Assembly: GCA_011375245.1 (NCBI GenBank)
Contig: DRMA01000030.1
Coordinates: 1-24,169 of the forward strand
From: Thiothrix sp.
GTDB lineage: Bacteria > Pseudomonadota > Gammaproteobacteria > Thiotrichales > Thiotrichaceae
Length of the DNA stretch: 24,169 bases
Direction: 5' to 3'
Shown piece by piece: positions 1 to 9,500 of the stretch. The notes under the pieces were generated by a model. The model saw nothing but the letters and a program-made list of their open reading frames with translations. It did not search any database and was not told where the DNA came from. The stretch's first letter is position 1. Each line of letters begins with the position of its first letter. Position numbers and translations under genes: made by a program.

Positions 1-191
1 ATACAGTGTAAGCATTTAAATTATTTGTTTTTAATCTGCATTCTGCAAGTGTCATACGGGCGACGATTTTGTTAGGTTGTTAGCTATATTTTTGAACTAT
101 GCCAGAAATTTATTCTTTTTATCCAGAATAACGATCAAAAAATGTCATAGACTTGTATTATATGTGCGCTAGTTATGAGTCTTTATTTGAT

Positions 192-208
192 CCTTAACTG
201 GGTTAAGG
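192..208. promoter_or_regulatory. Perfect inverted repeat in the tssA leader
   Basis: CCTTAAC at 192-198 and GTTAAGG at 202-208 are exact reverse complements around a 3-base TGG centre, 32 bases upstream of the tssA start. It could be an operator for a dimeric regulator, or a weak hairpin (a T-rich stretch follows it). The rest of 1-240 is AT-rich; a TATTAT at 156-161 resembles a -10 box but I see no good -35 partner. Function is inferred only. Confidence 0.35.
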
Positions 209-240
209 TTGTTTTAGTGAAAAATTAAAAGGGAGCTTAT

Positions 241-1305
241 ATGTTAGATATTAAGGAGGTGCTTGTTGATCTTTCAGGGGATACTATCTGTGGTAACAAT
301 AAGGAATTTGATGCGCTTTTTATTGAAATGGAAATGGCACAAAAGGGTAAAGAAGAACGTGAAATGGCTGGTTCGGTTATTGAGGCAGAACCGCCTGATT
401 GGCGACTCGTCAAGAAAAATGCACTGCTTTTAGCAAAAGAAACCCATGATTTGCGTGTAGCGGTTAACCTAATCAGTGCAATGTTGAATTTGCATGGGTT
501 TGCTGGTTTAGAGGAAAGTAGTCGTTTACTAGTCGGCTTGCTTGAAAAATATTGGTTATGTCTTTACCCTGAACTTGATATTGATTATGGCGATGCGATT
601 GCTCGGATTAATGTGCTTAGGGTGCTTTGTGATACTCCTTTTTATCTCACACTGAAAAAACAACCTTTAGTTGAAGTGCGAGGTATCGGGCGTTTTAGCT
701 TAAACGATATTCAGGGAAAGGCGAAAAATAGTGACGAAGCCCCCCCAGATGCGGCCTTAATTAAGGCCGCTTTTCAGCATTGTGAGCTGACCACTTTGCA
801 GGAAACTGTTGCAAGTGTTAGTGCTTCATTGGTAAATATTAATCGTATTAATAGTTTGCTACAAGAAAAAGCAGAAGAGGATAATACCTTAAATTTTAGT
901 CAAATTGTGAAGACACTAAAGGAAATAGAGCAAGTATTATCAGGCTATTTACAGCAACGAACAGGACAAGATGATAAGGATGTTTCGACGGTCTCAGATG
1001 ATGTATCGAATAAGCCACAAGCCGCGAAACAAATAATGAATACAACACTTGGTTCATCAGAATATATCGCACCCCCAGCACCGATTTCTGGAGAAATAAA
1101 TAATGCTGATGATGTCTTGGATATGTTGGAAAAAATAAATACTTATTATCAAAAGCATGAACCAAGCAGTCCTATTCCTTTGTTGTTGAATCGTGCTAAG
1201 CGACTTGTTAATAAGGATTTTTCTCAGTTAATAGAAGATTTATCACCAAAAACAATGAAAGAACTTGAGGTTATTTTTGGTGTAGATAAAACGAAAAGAA
1301 AATAA
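241..1305 (+). CDS. tssA: Type VI secretion system protein TssA (ImpA family, short-form)
   Basis: TssA, the cytoplasmic cap/priming protein that contacts the baseplate and membrane complex and coordinates growth of the Hcp tube and TssB/TssC sheath. The N-terminal ImpA_N domain spans about residues 12-125, with the family's CGNNKEFDALF-type opening and the PPDW...LAKETHDLRVAVNL block at 51-77. A variable middle (about 200-280) is followed by a C-terminal region of about 72 residues (283-354) of the type that forms the oligomerising ring in TssA1-like proteins. Length (354) fits the family. The start is supported by GGGAG at 231-235, 5 bases before ATG. It is the first gene of a seven-gene block; pppA begins 5 bases after its stop. 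The family is secure; the exact TssA subclass is less so. Confidence 0.93.
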   Translation: MLDIKEVLVDLSGDTICGNNKEFDALFIEMEMAQKGKEEREMAGSVIEAEPPDWRLVKKNALLLAKETHDLRVAVNLISAMLNLHGFAGLEESSRLLVGLLEKYWLCLYPELDIDYGDAIARINVLRVLCDTPFYLTLKKQPLVEVRGIGRFSLNDIQGKAKNSDEAPPDAALIKAAFQHCELTTLQETVASVSASLVNINRINSLLQEKAEEDNTLNFSQIVKTLKEIEQVLSGYLQQRTGQDDKDVSTVSDDVSNKPQAAKQIMNTTLGSSEYIAPPAPISGEINNADDVLDMLEKINTYYQKHEPSSPIPLLLNRAKRLVNKDFSQLIEDLSPKTMKELEVIFGVDKTKRK

Positions 1306-1310
1306 AATAC

Positions 1311-2066
1311 ATGGATACTCAATACTTTAAACAAGTGCAAATAACCCATCACTATCATTCAGCAGGTGTGACGGATAAGGGCTGTGTAAGAGACCATAAT
1401 GAAGATGCTTTTCTCGACTTAAATCAACATGCAGTATGGGTTGTTGCAGATGGTGCAGGGGGGCACTCATCAGGTGATGTTGCTAGTAATATGATTGTGG
1501 ATCAGCTTGCAACAATAAAAAATAAACTTGCATTAAATGAAATGACTGATGAAGTCATTCATTGCCTCTCAGCGGTTAATAGTGAATTGATTCGTTTAAG
1601 TGGTGGCGAACGTACCAAAAAACTTATTGCGAGTACGGTTTGTGTTTTGATTATTCGTCAGAAAAAATGTGTGTGTTTATGGTCGGGTGATAGTCGTATT
1701 TACTTGTATCGCAACAAAAAATTAACCGCATTAACCCGAGATCATAATCGAGTTGACGAGTTTATTGCTGCTGGTTTTAGTGAGGAAGAGGCTGAAAAAA
1801 TGCCGATAGCACAACAATTAGTGAATGCGATTGGTGTACAAGAACCATTAAATATAGAAAAGTGTTTATATGAAACGAAAACAGATGATGTTTTCTTGCT
1901 TTGTAGTGATGGTTTATATAAAGAACTTACAGAAAAGGAAATAGAGGCTAAACTTACAGGGAACATGGTTGAAAAAAATGTACAAGATTTACTAACTAGT
2001 ACCTTAAATCGTGGTGCACGAGACAATACTACTGCGTTACTTGTGCAGGTTGATGAGCAAGAATAA
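1311..2066 (+). CDS. pppA: PP2C-type serine/threonine phosphatase, T6SS regulator PppA/Stp1-like
   Basis: Metal-dependent PP2C phosphatase, 251 residues, a single catalytic domain. Visible motifs: RDHNED at 27-32, VADGAGGH at 45-52 (metal-binding Asp47), SGDSR at 125-129, SDG at 199-201 and RDNTT at 237-241 (metal-binding Asp238). All expected metal ligands appear present, so it is probably active. In known T6SSs PppA reverses PpkA-mediated threonine phosphorylation of the FHA protein and so turns assembly off. It is placed between tssA and the FHA gene tagH, which supports that role, but no PpkA kinase is seen in this window. No clear Shine-Dalgarno lies before ATG 1311; the 5-base gap from tssA suggests translational coupling. 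There is no signal peptide or membrane segment, so it acts in the cytoplasm. Confidence 0.9.
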   Translation: MDTQYFKQVQITHHYHSAGVTDKGCVRDHNEDAFLDLNQHAVWVVADGAGGHSSGDVASNMIVDQLATIKNKLALNEMTDEVIHCLSAVNSELIRLSGGERTKKLIASTVCVLIIRQKKCVCLWSGDSRIYLYRNKKLTALTRDHNRVDEFIAAGFSEEEAEKMPIAQQLVNAIGVQEPLNIEKCLYETKTDDVFLLCSDGLYKELTEKEIEAKLTGNMVEKNVQDLLTSTLNRGARDNTTALLVQVDEQE

Positions 2067-2132
2067 TGCTGCCCGTTTTAGGCCTATTCCCAACCCTGAT
2101 TTGACCTGACCTATTTGAGCCATATTTAATAA

Positions 2133-2146
2133 CACACTGAAGTGTG
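2133..2146. promoter_or_regulatory. Palindrome upstream of tagH
   Basis: CACACT (2133-2138) and AGTGTG (2141-2146) are exact inverted repeats separated by GA, in the 107-base pppA-tagH gap, 27 bases before the tagH start. The 2-base centre is too small for a stable hairpin loop, so a DNA-binding site is more plausible than an RNA structure. Role is unknown. Confidence 0.25.
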
Positions 2147-2173
2147 AAAAACCAATAGGGGCTATTTTATCCT

Positions 2174-3826
2174 ATGAATACTATTTTGACCTTACAAGTC
2201 ACACCCACCGCAGCCATCACTTCTACGCCAAGTGACTGTATTTTTAATGGCAGAGGAGGCAGCATTGGACGTAATGTGAGTAATACATGGGTGTTGCCTG
2301 ATAGCACTAAGCATCTTTCAGGGAAACATGCGGTGATTGACTATAGCAATGGTAACTATCAGTTGACAGATACCAGTACGAATGGGGTGTTTGTCAATAA
2401 TTCAACTTATGCCCTTGGTCGAGGTAATAGTGTTTTGCTCAAAGCGGGGGATACCTTGCGTATGGGACCTTATCAAATAAAAATAATCCTTGCTGAAGAA
2501 GCATCAACCGCTGTGGCAACCGAAGATCCTTATGATCCTTTTGCGGATATAGGGGTACCTGTAACAGAGTCGGAACCAAAATCACGTTCTCCTGTGGAAC
2601 AATCCGATGTACCTAATATGCTGGATATGCCAGATATGTCTAATGCTACTAGCATGCCCTCACCTTTTCCTTCTGAGCAAGAGAGTAATGTAAACAAGCT
2701 AGACAAGTTAGATAATGTAGATTTGGAAGAAAATTGGTGGTCTACCCCACCTAGTAATAACGCTACTGCTAATCCTATGGGTAATAGTTTTGATAACTTC
2801 TTTGATGGCATTGGTGATAATAATGGTACTTTTATAGATGGTGACGAGCAAGAGGCAGCGATAATAGAGGAGAATAATAATCAAGCCATACCCGATGATT
2901 TTCCTAATATAGATAAAGCTCCTGTAAAAGCCCCTTTAAAAGATCCTTTTCTAGAACAAGAGAAGGTTTTAGAAACAGGTGCTTTATCAGCGGAAACAAA
3001 AATAGTACGACCAAAGCCAGCACTACGTTCAATAAAAAAAACAAGCGAGGTGCTTGATGAACCGAATAAGTCATTGAGTGAGGTTAGTGAGTCTAGTGAC
3101 CCTCTTGCTTCGCCACTTGCCCAGCATGTCTCACGTAGTCAACGCTCACAAGAACAGGCTAAGACACCCGTTAAGCCGAAACCCATTGTCAATACTCCTG
3201 CAAAAAGCACAGAAAGCACAAATAATACAGATCGTGATGTTATGGCATCCTTCTTAAAAGGAGCGGGTATTCATGATCCTGAAGTTCAAACGAAAATTGC
3301 TAAACAGCTTGATCCTGAAGCCTTAGGAAGAATGTTTCAAACATCTATCAAAGGGACGATTGATGTTTTGCGTTCACGTACTGATATTAAAAGTGAAATG
3401 CGTATGGATATGACCGTTATACAGCCTATCCAAAATAATCCGTTAAAATTTTCCATTAGCTTGGAAGATACCTTAATTCGCTTAATGACCGCTCAAAAAG
3501 AAGCCTACATGACCCCAGAGCGTGCGATGACGGAAGCCTATGACGATATTAAAGCACATCAAATGGCAGTGATGGCAGGTATACAAGTGACACTACATAC
3601 TTTATTGAAGCGTTTTCAACCTGATAATCTGATTCAGCGATTGGAAAAAGAAAGCCCTATTGCTGCGAGTATTCCCTTTCATCGTCAAGCAAAACTATGG
3701 AAACATTTTGAATATCTTTATGAAACCATTGAACAAGAAGCTGAAGAGGACTTTAACCGTCTCTTTGGTGCAGAATTCGCTAAAGCCTACGAACAACAAA
3801 TAGAAAATATTAAAGGTAAACGATGA
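2174..3826 (+). CDS. tagH: T6SS-associated FHA-domain protein TagH/Fha
   Basis: Phosphothreonine-recognition scaffold of the T6SS post-translational switch. The N-terminal FHA domain (about residues 5-107) shows the expected motifs: IGR at 31-33, SGKH at 49-52 and STNG at 68-71. A long low-complexity linker (about 110-345) is rich in Asp, Glu, Asn, Pro and Ser. The C-terminal TagH domain (about 350-545) has the conserved LDPEALGRMFQ opening and the NPLKFS and MTPERAMTEAYDDIKAHQMA blocks. In other systems phosphorylation of Fha by PpkA triggers assembly and PppA reverses it. AGGGG at 2157-2161 is the likely ribosome binding site, with a rather long 12-base spacer. The gene overlaps tssK by 4 bases (ATGA), indicating coupled translation. 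Confidence 0.93.
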   Translation: MNTILTLQVTPTAAITSTPSDCIFNGRGGSIGRNVSNTWVLPDSTKHLSGKHAVIDYSNGNYQLTDTSTNGVFVNNSTYALGRGNSVLLKAGDTLRMGPYQIKIILAEEASTAVATEDPYDPFADIGVPVTESEPKSRSPVEQSDVPNMLDMPDMSNATSMPSPFPSEQESNVNKLDKLDNVDLEENWWSTPPSNNATANPMGNSFDNFFDGIGDNNGTFIDGDEQEAAIIEENNNQAIPDDFPNIDKAPVKAPLKDPFLEQEKVLETGALSAETKIVRPKPALRSIKKTSEVLDEPNKSLSEVSESSDPLASPLAQHVSRSQRSQEQAKTPVKPKPIVNTPAKSTESTNNTDRDVMASFLKGAGIHDPEVQTKIAKQLDPEALGRMFQTSIKGTIDVLRSRTDIKSEMRMDMTVIQPIQNNPLKFSISLEDTLIRLMTAQKEAYMTPERAMTEAYDDIKAHQMAVMAGIQVTLHTLLKRFQPDNLIQRLEKESPIAASIPFHRQAKLWKHFEYLYETIEQEAEEDFNRLFGAEFAKAYEQQIENIKGKR

Positions 3827-5163
3827 GTAAAAATAGAGTGATATGGAACGAAGGGCTTTTTCTTCGACCCCAGCATTTTCAACAGCAAGATCGCTTTTTA
3901 CAACATTGGGTTGAATCACGCTGTGGTGGTTTGCGTCCTTATGCATGGGGCATTACCAAGCTCGAACTCGATGAATCACTATTGGCTTTGGGCAAACTGG
4001 CGATTAATAGCTGCCGTGGTATTTTGCCTGACGGTACACCCTTTGATATTCCAGAAAATACGCCACCACCAACCCCCTTAGAAATTCCTGAGGATATGAA
4101 GAACTGTCGCGTTTTTTTGGCCTTACCATTGGCACAACCTGATCGGATGGAAGTGGTTGATAGAACCAATAAAGATGATTTAGGGCGCTATAACGTGCGT
4201 CATCTCCATATCAAAGACTTGCATACCGAAAAAATGGAAAGCCAAGCAGAATTACAAATTGGTGAACTAAAGCTACGTTTTCTACCAGAAACTGAAAAAC
4301 AAGATGCATTTGCCGTTATTCCATTAGTACGTGTAGTGGAGCGGCGTAAAGACAGCACGGTTATTCTTGATCAAGAATTTATTCCAACGGTGATGTTTTC
4401 AGGGGCAAATGACAAAATCAGTAGCTTTATTAAAGAAACGCAAGGGTTACTGAATCATCGTGGTGAAGCACTGTCAACCCGTATTGCCGCAGGGGATGCA
4501 GGGGGGATTGATGAGATGAGAAATTATCTTTTATTACAGTTGGTTAATCGTTTTGAAGGTGTTTTTAAACATTTAAACACCATGACTGCGCTTCATCCTG
4601 AAGATTTTTATCGTACAGCAACCGAGTTGGCAGGGGAGTTGGCTACCTTTACCCAAATAAACCATCGTCCCGTTGCGTTAGCGGCGTATAAGCATACTGA
4701 TTTACAAGCTTCTTTTACCCCATTAATGGATGAACTACGTCGTTCATTTAATATGGTTATGGATCAACGAGCGATTCAAATTCCATTAACCTTACATAAA
4801 TTTGGTGTATGGAGCGCAATCTTTAAAGAAAAGCCATTACTCAGTTCTGCTGATTTTGTGCTTGGCGCTAAAGCAAGCATATCGCAAAATCAACTACGGA
4901 CTAAATTCCCTAAGCAAACAACAATGGCAAGTGTTGAAATCATTCGTAATCTGGTTAATGCCCATTTACCAGGGATTAAACTCAGTGCATTAAGTGTTGT
5001 TCCGCGCCAGATTCCTTATCACACAGGGTTTAGCTACTTTGAAGTCGATGTACATAGCAAATACTGGAAAGAGCTAAAAACATCGGGTGGTTTAGCCATC
5101 CACATTGGCACTGATTTGCCTAATTTAGAGTTAGAGCTGTGGGCAATTAGAGAAAAGAAATAG
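3823..5163 (+). CDS. tssK: Type VI secretion system baseplate subunit TssK
   Basis: TssK is the trimeric cytoplasmic baseplate protein that links the TssE/F/G wedge to the TssL/TssM membrane complex. The N-terminus is diagnostic: IWNEGLFLRPQHFQQQDRF at residues 7-25 matches the family's hallmark shell-domain opening. Length of 446 residues is normal, and similarity by eye extends to the C-terminal head (LSVVPRQIP... and LELWAIRE). ATG at 3823 overlaps the tagH stop (ATGA), and an AAAGG about 10 bases upstream could serve as Shine-Dalgarno. No insertion or disruption is evident. tssL follows after 60 bases. Confidence 0.97.
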   Translation: MSKNRVIWNEGLFLRPQHFQQQDRFLQHWVESRCGGLRPYAWGITKLELDESLLALGKLAINSCRGILPDGTPFDIPENTPPPTPLEIPEDMKNCRVFLALPLAQPDRMEVVDRTNKDDLGRYNVRHLHIKDLHTEKMESQAELQIGELKLRFLPETEKQDAFAVIPLVRVVERRKDSTVILDQEFIPTVMFSGANDKISSFIKETQGLLNHRGEALSTRIAAGDAGGIDEMRNYLLLQLVNRFEGVFKHLNTMTALHPEDFYRTATELAGELATFTQINHRPVALAAYKHTDLQASFTPLMDELRRSFNMVMDQRAIQIPLTLHKFGVWSAIFKEKPLLSSADFVLGAKASISQNQLRTKFPKQTTMASVEIIRNLVNAHLPGIKLSALSVVPRQIPYHTGFSYFEVDVHSKYWKELKTSGGLAIHIGTDLPNLELELWAIREKK

Positions 5164-5223
5164 AGCGATAGGGTTAGGTATTGAACATACCGACATACTG
5201 ACGCGAGCGACGGAGAAAAATGC

Positions 5224-6525
5224 ATGAATAATAACGACAATGATCCCTTTTTTTCATCCCAATCTGGGGATGATCGTACGATTATTAGACCCATTCCTGG
5301 CGGACGACAAGAAGACCTGCAGCAAATGCCAGAGGCTGTTTTTAACGCACCAGCAACAGAAGCGTTTCCTTTGCAAAAGTTGGGCAAAGTCAATCCACTG
5401 GAAAATGTAGCGTCTGCTTTACTTGCTTTAATTTCTCAATTGGCGTACAGCCCATCGCATCCTAATCCTCGTCAGTTAAAACGACAGCTTGTACAAGAAT
5501 TACAAACTTTTAAAGTGACGGCTGAACAAGCGCAATATGATGCAGCAACCATTAAATATGCTAGCTATACCTTGTGTACCGCTATTGACGAAGCTATTTT
5601 TAATACCCCGTGGGGACGGCAGAGTGGCTGGGGTGAGCAAAGTTTATTAAGTACTTTTCATGGTGATGTATCAGGGGGCGAACAGTTTTTTGTTAATTTA
5701 AAACAACTTAGCCAAACGCCTGCCAAACATTTGCATCTTCTTGAATTAAAATACCTCTGCTTGTCACTAGGTTTTCAAGGACGTTACCGTTTGATTGATA
5801 ACGGCAAGGAAAAACTCGCTCAGATTCGTGAGTGGCTTGCTGATTTGATTCGTAAACAAAATGGTAATCCTGAGCCTGCCTTATCGCCCCATTGGCGTGG
5901 CGTTTCACGTGATAATACCTTAGCGAAAGTCATTCCTTTATGGTTGATTGCCCTTGGGGCAAGTGCTTTATTATTGTTGTTGTTTGTTAGTCTTTTTTTC
6001 TGGATTGAACACCGTTCGACCCCCTCACAGAGCCAAATTGCACAATTACAAGTCCCTTCAGTGATTACCCCCGTTTTTTCACCCATTCTTGACCCTGAGC
6101 CTATTGTTGTCCCTGAACCTGAAAAACCGTTATTAGCGGATACCGATAATGAACAATTCAATATAACCAATGGCAAAATCACTTTAAAAGGTAAATATTC
6201 TTTCCCTTCAGGCAAAGCCACACTTTCACCAGAAATCTTGCCTGCAATCAAAGAACTTGCTGAAACCTTAAATAATGGCACGGGCGCGATTAGTATTATT
6301 GGTCACACGGATAATGTTCCTTTAAGAAATTCTTTGCGCTTTCCCTCCAATTGGGCATTGTCCAAAGCGCGGGCTACCGCTGTTGCTGATGAAATGCAGA
6401 AATATTTGAGTGATAAAACACGTTTGAAAATTGAAGGCAAAGGGGATGCGGAGCCTATCGTTGCTAACGATAGTGCCAAAGGTCGTGCGACTAATCGTCG
6501 TGTTGAAATCACGCTACATCAGTAG
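5224..6525 (+). CDS. tssL: TssL (DotU/IcmH) with C-terminal OmpA-like peptidoglycan-binding domain
   Basis: Inner-membrane T6SS protein. A low-complexity N-terminal tail (1-55) is followed by the cytoplasmic DotU domain (about 57-210, with YASYTLCTAIDEAIFNTPWG and the LKYLCLSLGFQGRYRL block). One transmembrane helix spans about 237-260, then a proline-rich periplasmic linker, then an OmpA-like domain (about 315-433). The OmpA part has GHTDNVP at 360-366 with Asp363 and Arg383, positions that bind diaminopimelate in OmpA-type domains, and the closing GRATNRRVEI. This domain should anchor the complex to the cell wall. The start at 5224 has GGAG at 5212-5215 with 8-base spacing; a nearer ATG at 5220 closes after three codons. 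TssL with a built-in anchor is known; here it coincides with no visible tssJ. Confidence 0.96.
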   Translation: MNNNDNDPFFSSQSGDDRTIIRPIPGGRQEDLQQMPEAVFNAPATEAFPLQKLGKVNPLENVASALLALISQLAYSPSHPNPRQLKRQLVQELQTFKVTAEQAQYDAATIKYASYTLCTAIDEAIFNTPWGRQSGWGEQSLLSTFHGDVSGGEQFFVNLKQLSQTPAKHLHLLELKYLCLSLGFQGRYRLIDNGKEKLAQIREWLADLIRKQNGNPEPALSPHWRGVSRDNTLAKVIPLWLIALGASALLLLLFVSLFFWIEHRSTPSQSQIAQLQVPSVITPVFSPILDPEPIVVPEPEKPLLADTDNEQFNITNGKITLKGKYSFPSGKATLSPEILPAIKELAETLNNGTGAISIIGHTDNVPLRNSLRFPSNWALSKARATAVADEMQKYLSDKTRLKIEGKGDAEPIVANDSAKGRATNRRVEITLHQ

Positions 6526-6567
6526 TGATTAATAGCGATAAAAAGAACGAGAAAAGAGGAAAACAAG

Positions 6568-9500
6568 ATGAAAAAAATAGTCGCATTGTTTAAAAAAGCT
6601 TGGTTTGTTAGTTTATTAGCCGTTTTATCACTTTCTTTGTTGATTTGGTTTTTAGGCCCTTTATTCGGCTTTGGTAAAAGCCATCCACTGGATTCTATCA
6701 CCAGCCGTTTGGTTATTATTGGTATTTTATTTGCACTATGGGGTCTTTATCTCTTATTGCACACCTTAGGTAAAAAACGTAAAGAGAAAGCTTTGTTACA
6801 AGGCATTGCCGAAACAGCGGAGATTGATCCGAATGATCAAGCCTCACAAGAAGAAATAGAGCATCTTAATCAACGTATGCAAGATGCGTTGCAAGCACTA
6901 CAAAAAGCACGCCTTGGTGGTGAAGCAGGCAAACAATCGTTATATGAATTACCGTGGTATATGATTATTGGCCCTCCTGGTGCAGGTAAAACAACGCTAT
7001 TGGCAAATTCTAATCTGCACTTTCCGTTATCGAAAACGTTTGGTAAGGACGCAATACGTGGTGTCGGCGGAACACGTAATTGTGATTGGTGGTTTACTGA
7101 TGAAGCGGTTTTATTGGATACAGCAGGCCGTTATACCACACAAGACAGTAATCAAGTGGTTGATAATAAGGCGTGGCAAGGGTTTTTAGATTTACTAAAA
7201 AAACACCGTGATCGCCGTCCAATTAATGGTGTTATGTTAGCGATTAGTATTACTGACCTATTGCAACAAGATGAAACGGCACGGTTAAAACAAGCCGAAG
7301 TCCTGCGTCAACGGATACAGGAACTCTACGAACACTTTAATATACGTTTTCCTATTTACGTCATGTTTACCAAATGTGATCTCTTAGCAGGGTTTAATGA
7401 TTACTTTGATCACATGGGGCGTGATGAGCGCAGTCAAGTATGGGGCATGACCTTTCCTTTAGATGAGGATTCTGCCAATGATGTAACAAATAAGGCCAAA
7501 GGTAATGGCAAAGGTAATGAGAAGAAAACGACAACAATTGCACTCTTTAATACAGAGTTTGATTTATTAGAGAAACGTCTCCATCAACAAATTATTCCAC
7601 AGTTAGAAAAAGAACGTGATCAAGCACGACGACAAGCACTGTATCTTTTTCCTCAGCAGTTTAGCTCACTGCAAACGTTGCTTGATCCCTTTTTACATGA
7701 GATTTTCCGTCCGACTCGTTTCCAACATACGGCCATGTTACGTGGCGTTTATTTCACTAGTGCAACACAAGAAGGATCACCGATAGATCGTATTATGGGG
7801 GCATTGAGTCGCACTTTTGGTATGAGTCAGCAACGCCCCGCAGGTGTTCCAAGCAAAGGAAAAAGCTTTTTTATTAATCATTTGCTAAAAAAAGTTGTCT
7901 TTCATGAATCAGGATTGGCAGGGACAAATACCAAGCTAGAACGTAAACTAAAATGGCTACGTTTGGGTGCATTGGCGATGGTTGCTGCATTGAGTGTCTT
8001 GTTAATAACGGCATGGTTGACAAGCTTTTTCTTGAACCGCAGTATGATTAGCGATTTTGAACGACAAACCATCGAGTTAAATGATCTGGTTAAAGCTTAC
8101 CGTCCTGAGCATGATATCTTAACCCGCTTACCTATGTTGAATAAAGCCGCTGCCCTACCGAGTGGGTATAGTGATAAATACCATGCGGATGGCTCACCGA
8201 ATGAGGATGTTCCTTTATTACACACCTTTGGCTTATATCAAGGTGATAAATTAGGTGAAAGTGCTATTTCCAAATACCGTGAGCTATTGGAAAAGATACT
8301 GCTGCCTCCCATCTTAGCTGATTTAGAAGTTAAAGCACGTGAAGACCTCAATGATCCCAACGCCTTATTTCGTGTCTTACGCGTTTATCTTATGCTCCAA
8401 GGAAAATACCGTGTGCATTATAACGGTGAAAGCATGATTGCGTTTATTGAACCGCGTTTAAAACAACAACTAGAGGGGCAAGCCTCTGAAGATGAAAAAC
8501 GTTCACTGCATAAGCATTTAGTGGCTTTATTCCGTATGCAAAACATCGAAACAGGTCGAGAAGAGCAACCAATTTTGCCGCGTGATTTGGATGAAAGACT
8601 TATTGCCAAAGCACGAAGTAATCTCGCAGATAGCAATCCTGCCGAATTGGCTTATCATCAGGCAAAAGGCGATTTAATGATTACTATTGAGTCAAAATTC
8701 CCTGATTTTACGATTAACGAAGCCGCAGGCCCTGAGGCAAGTAGTGTGTTTGTTCGGCGCAATAAAGAAAAGACCTTAAGTGATGGCATTTCAGGCTTAT
8801 TTACTTATGAGGGTTTCCATAAACTGTTTCGTCAAGAAAGCAAAAAAGTAGCTGCTGAGGCAGCAGCGAGTAGCTGGGTGCTAAAAACGCGTCCATCCCG
8901 TATTGCGACTGAGCCGCAAGCTGAAGGTGATGCTGCGTTAGCTGCTGCTGAGAGCGAAAGAAAAAAAGAAGAGAAAAAATTACGTCAGCAAATTTTAAGC
9001 TATTATTTTCATGACTATATTCAGGCATGGGAAAATCTGCTCGCTGATGTTGCTATTCAGCCTTTAGATAGCTTAGAAGTAGCAGAAGAGGTGCTCAATC
9101 TTATTTCTAACGAAAAAGACTCCCCTCTCTTACTGTTGTTGGATAAAGTGCGTAATCATACCCATTTAGATCGTGCTGAGGGACTTGTTGGTGATGCATT
9201 GAGTAAGAAAGTGGGTGAAAAAGTTAATCAAGCAGGTAGTAAAGCAGGTATTGAAACCACCAATAGTGGTGATGCGGCACGTTTGACACAGCAAAAACGG
9301 GGTGTTACGGCACGTATTGTTACCGCTCGTTTTAAACGTCTCAATGCATTGACCGAAGGAAAAAGCGCAACCAATATTCCGTTAAAAAAGGTATTAAAAC
9401 AATTGGCAGCTTTGCATACCCATGTTGTTTCTGCCGATAGTTCGGTTTCTGCAGGTGATGAAATTTCGGAATTGACTCGTAAAAAAATTGATAAATTGAC

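Noticed and set aside
1..75. C-terminal end of an upstream gene (24 open codons in frame 1)
   Set aside because: Too short to support, with no recognisable similarity.
5220..5231. ATG at 5220 as the tssL start
   Set aside because: That frame ends after three codons; ATG 5224 is in the DotU frame with GGAG 8 bases upstream.
5820..6281. 153-residue minus-strand ORF within tssL
   Set aside because: It is antisense to the TssL membrane segment and linker; its composition is that of a complementary-frame shadow.
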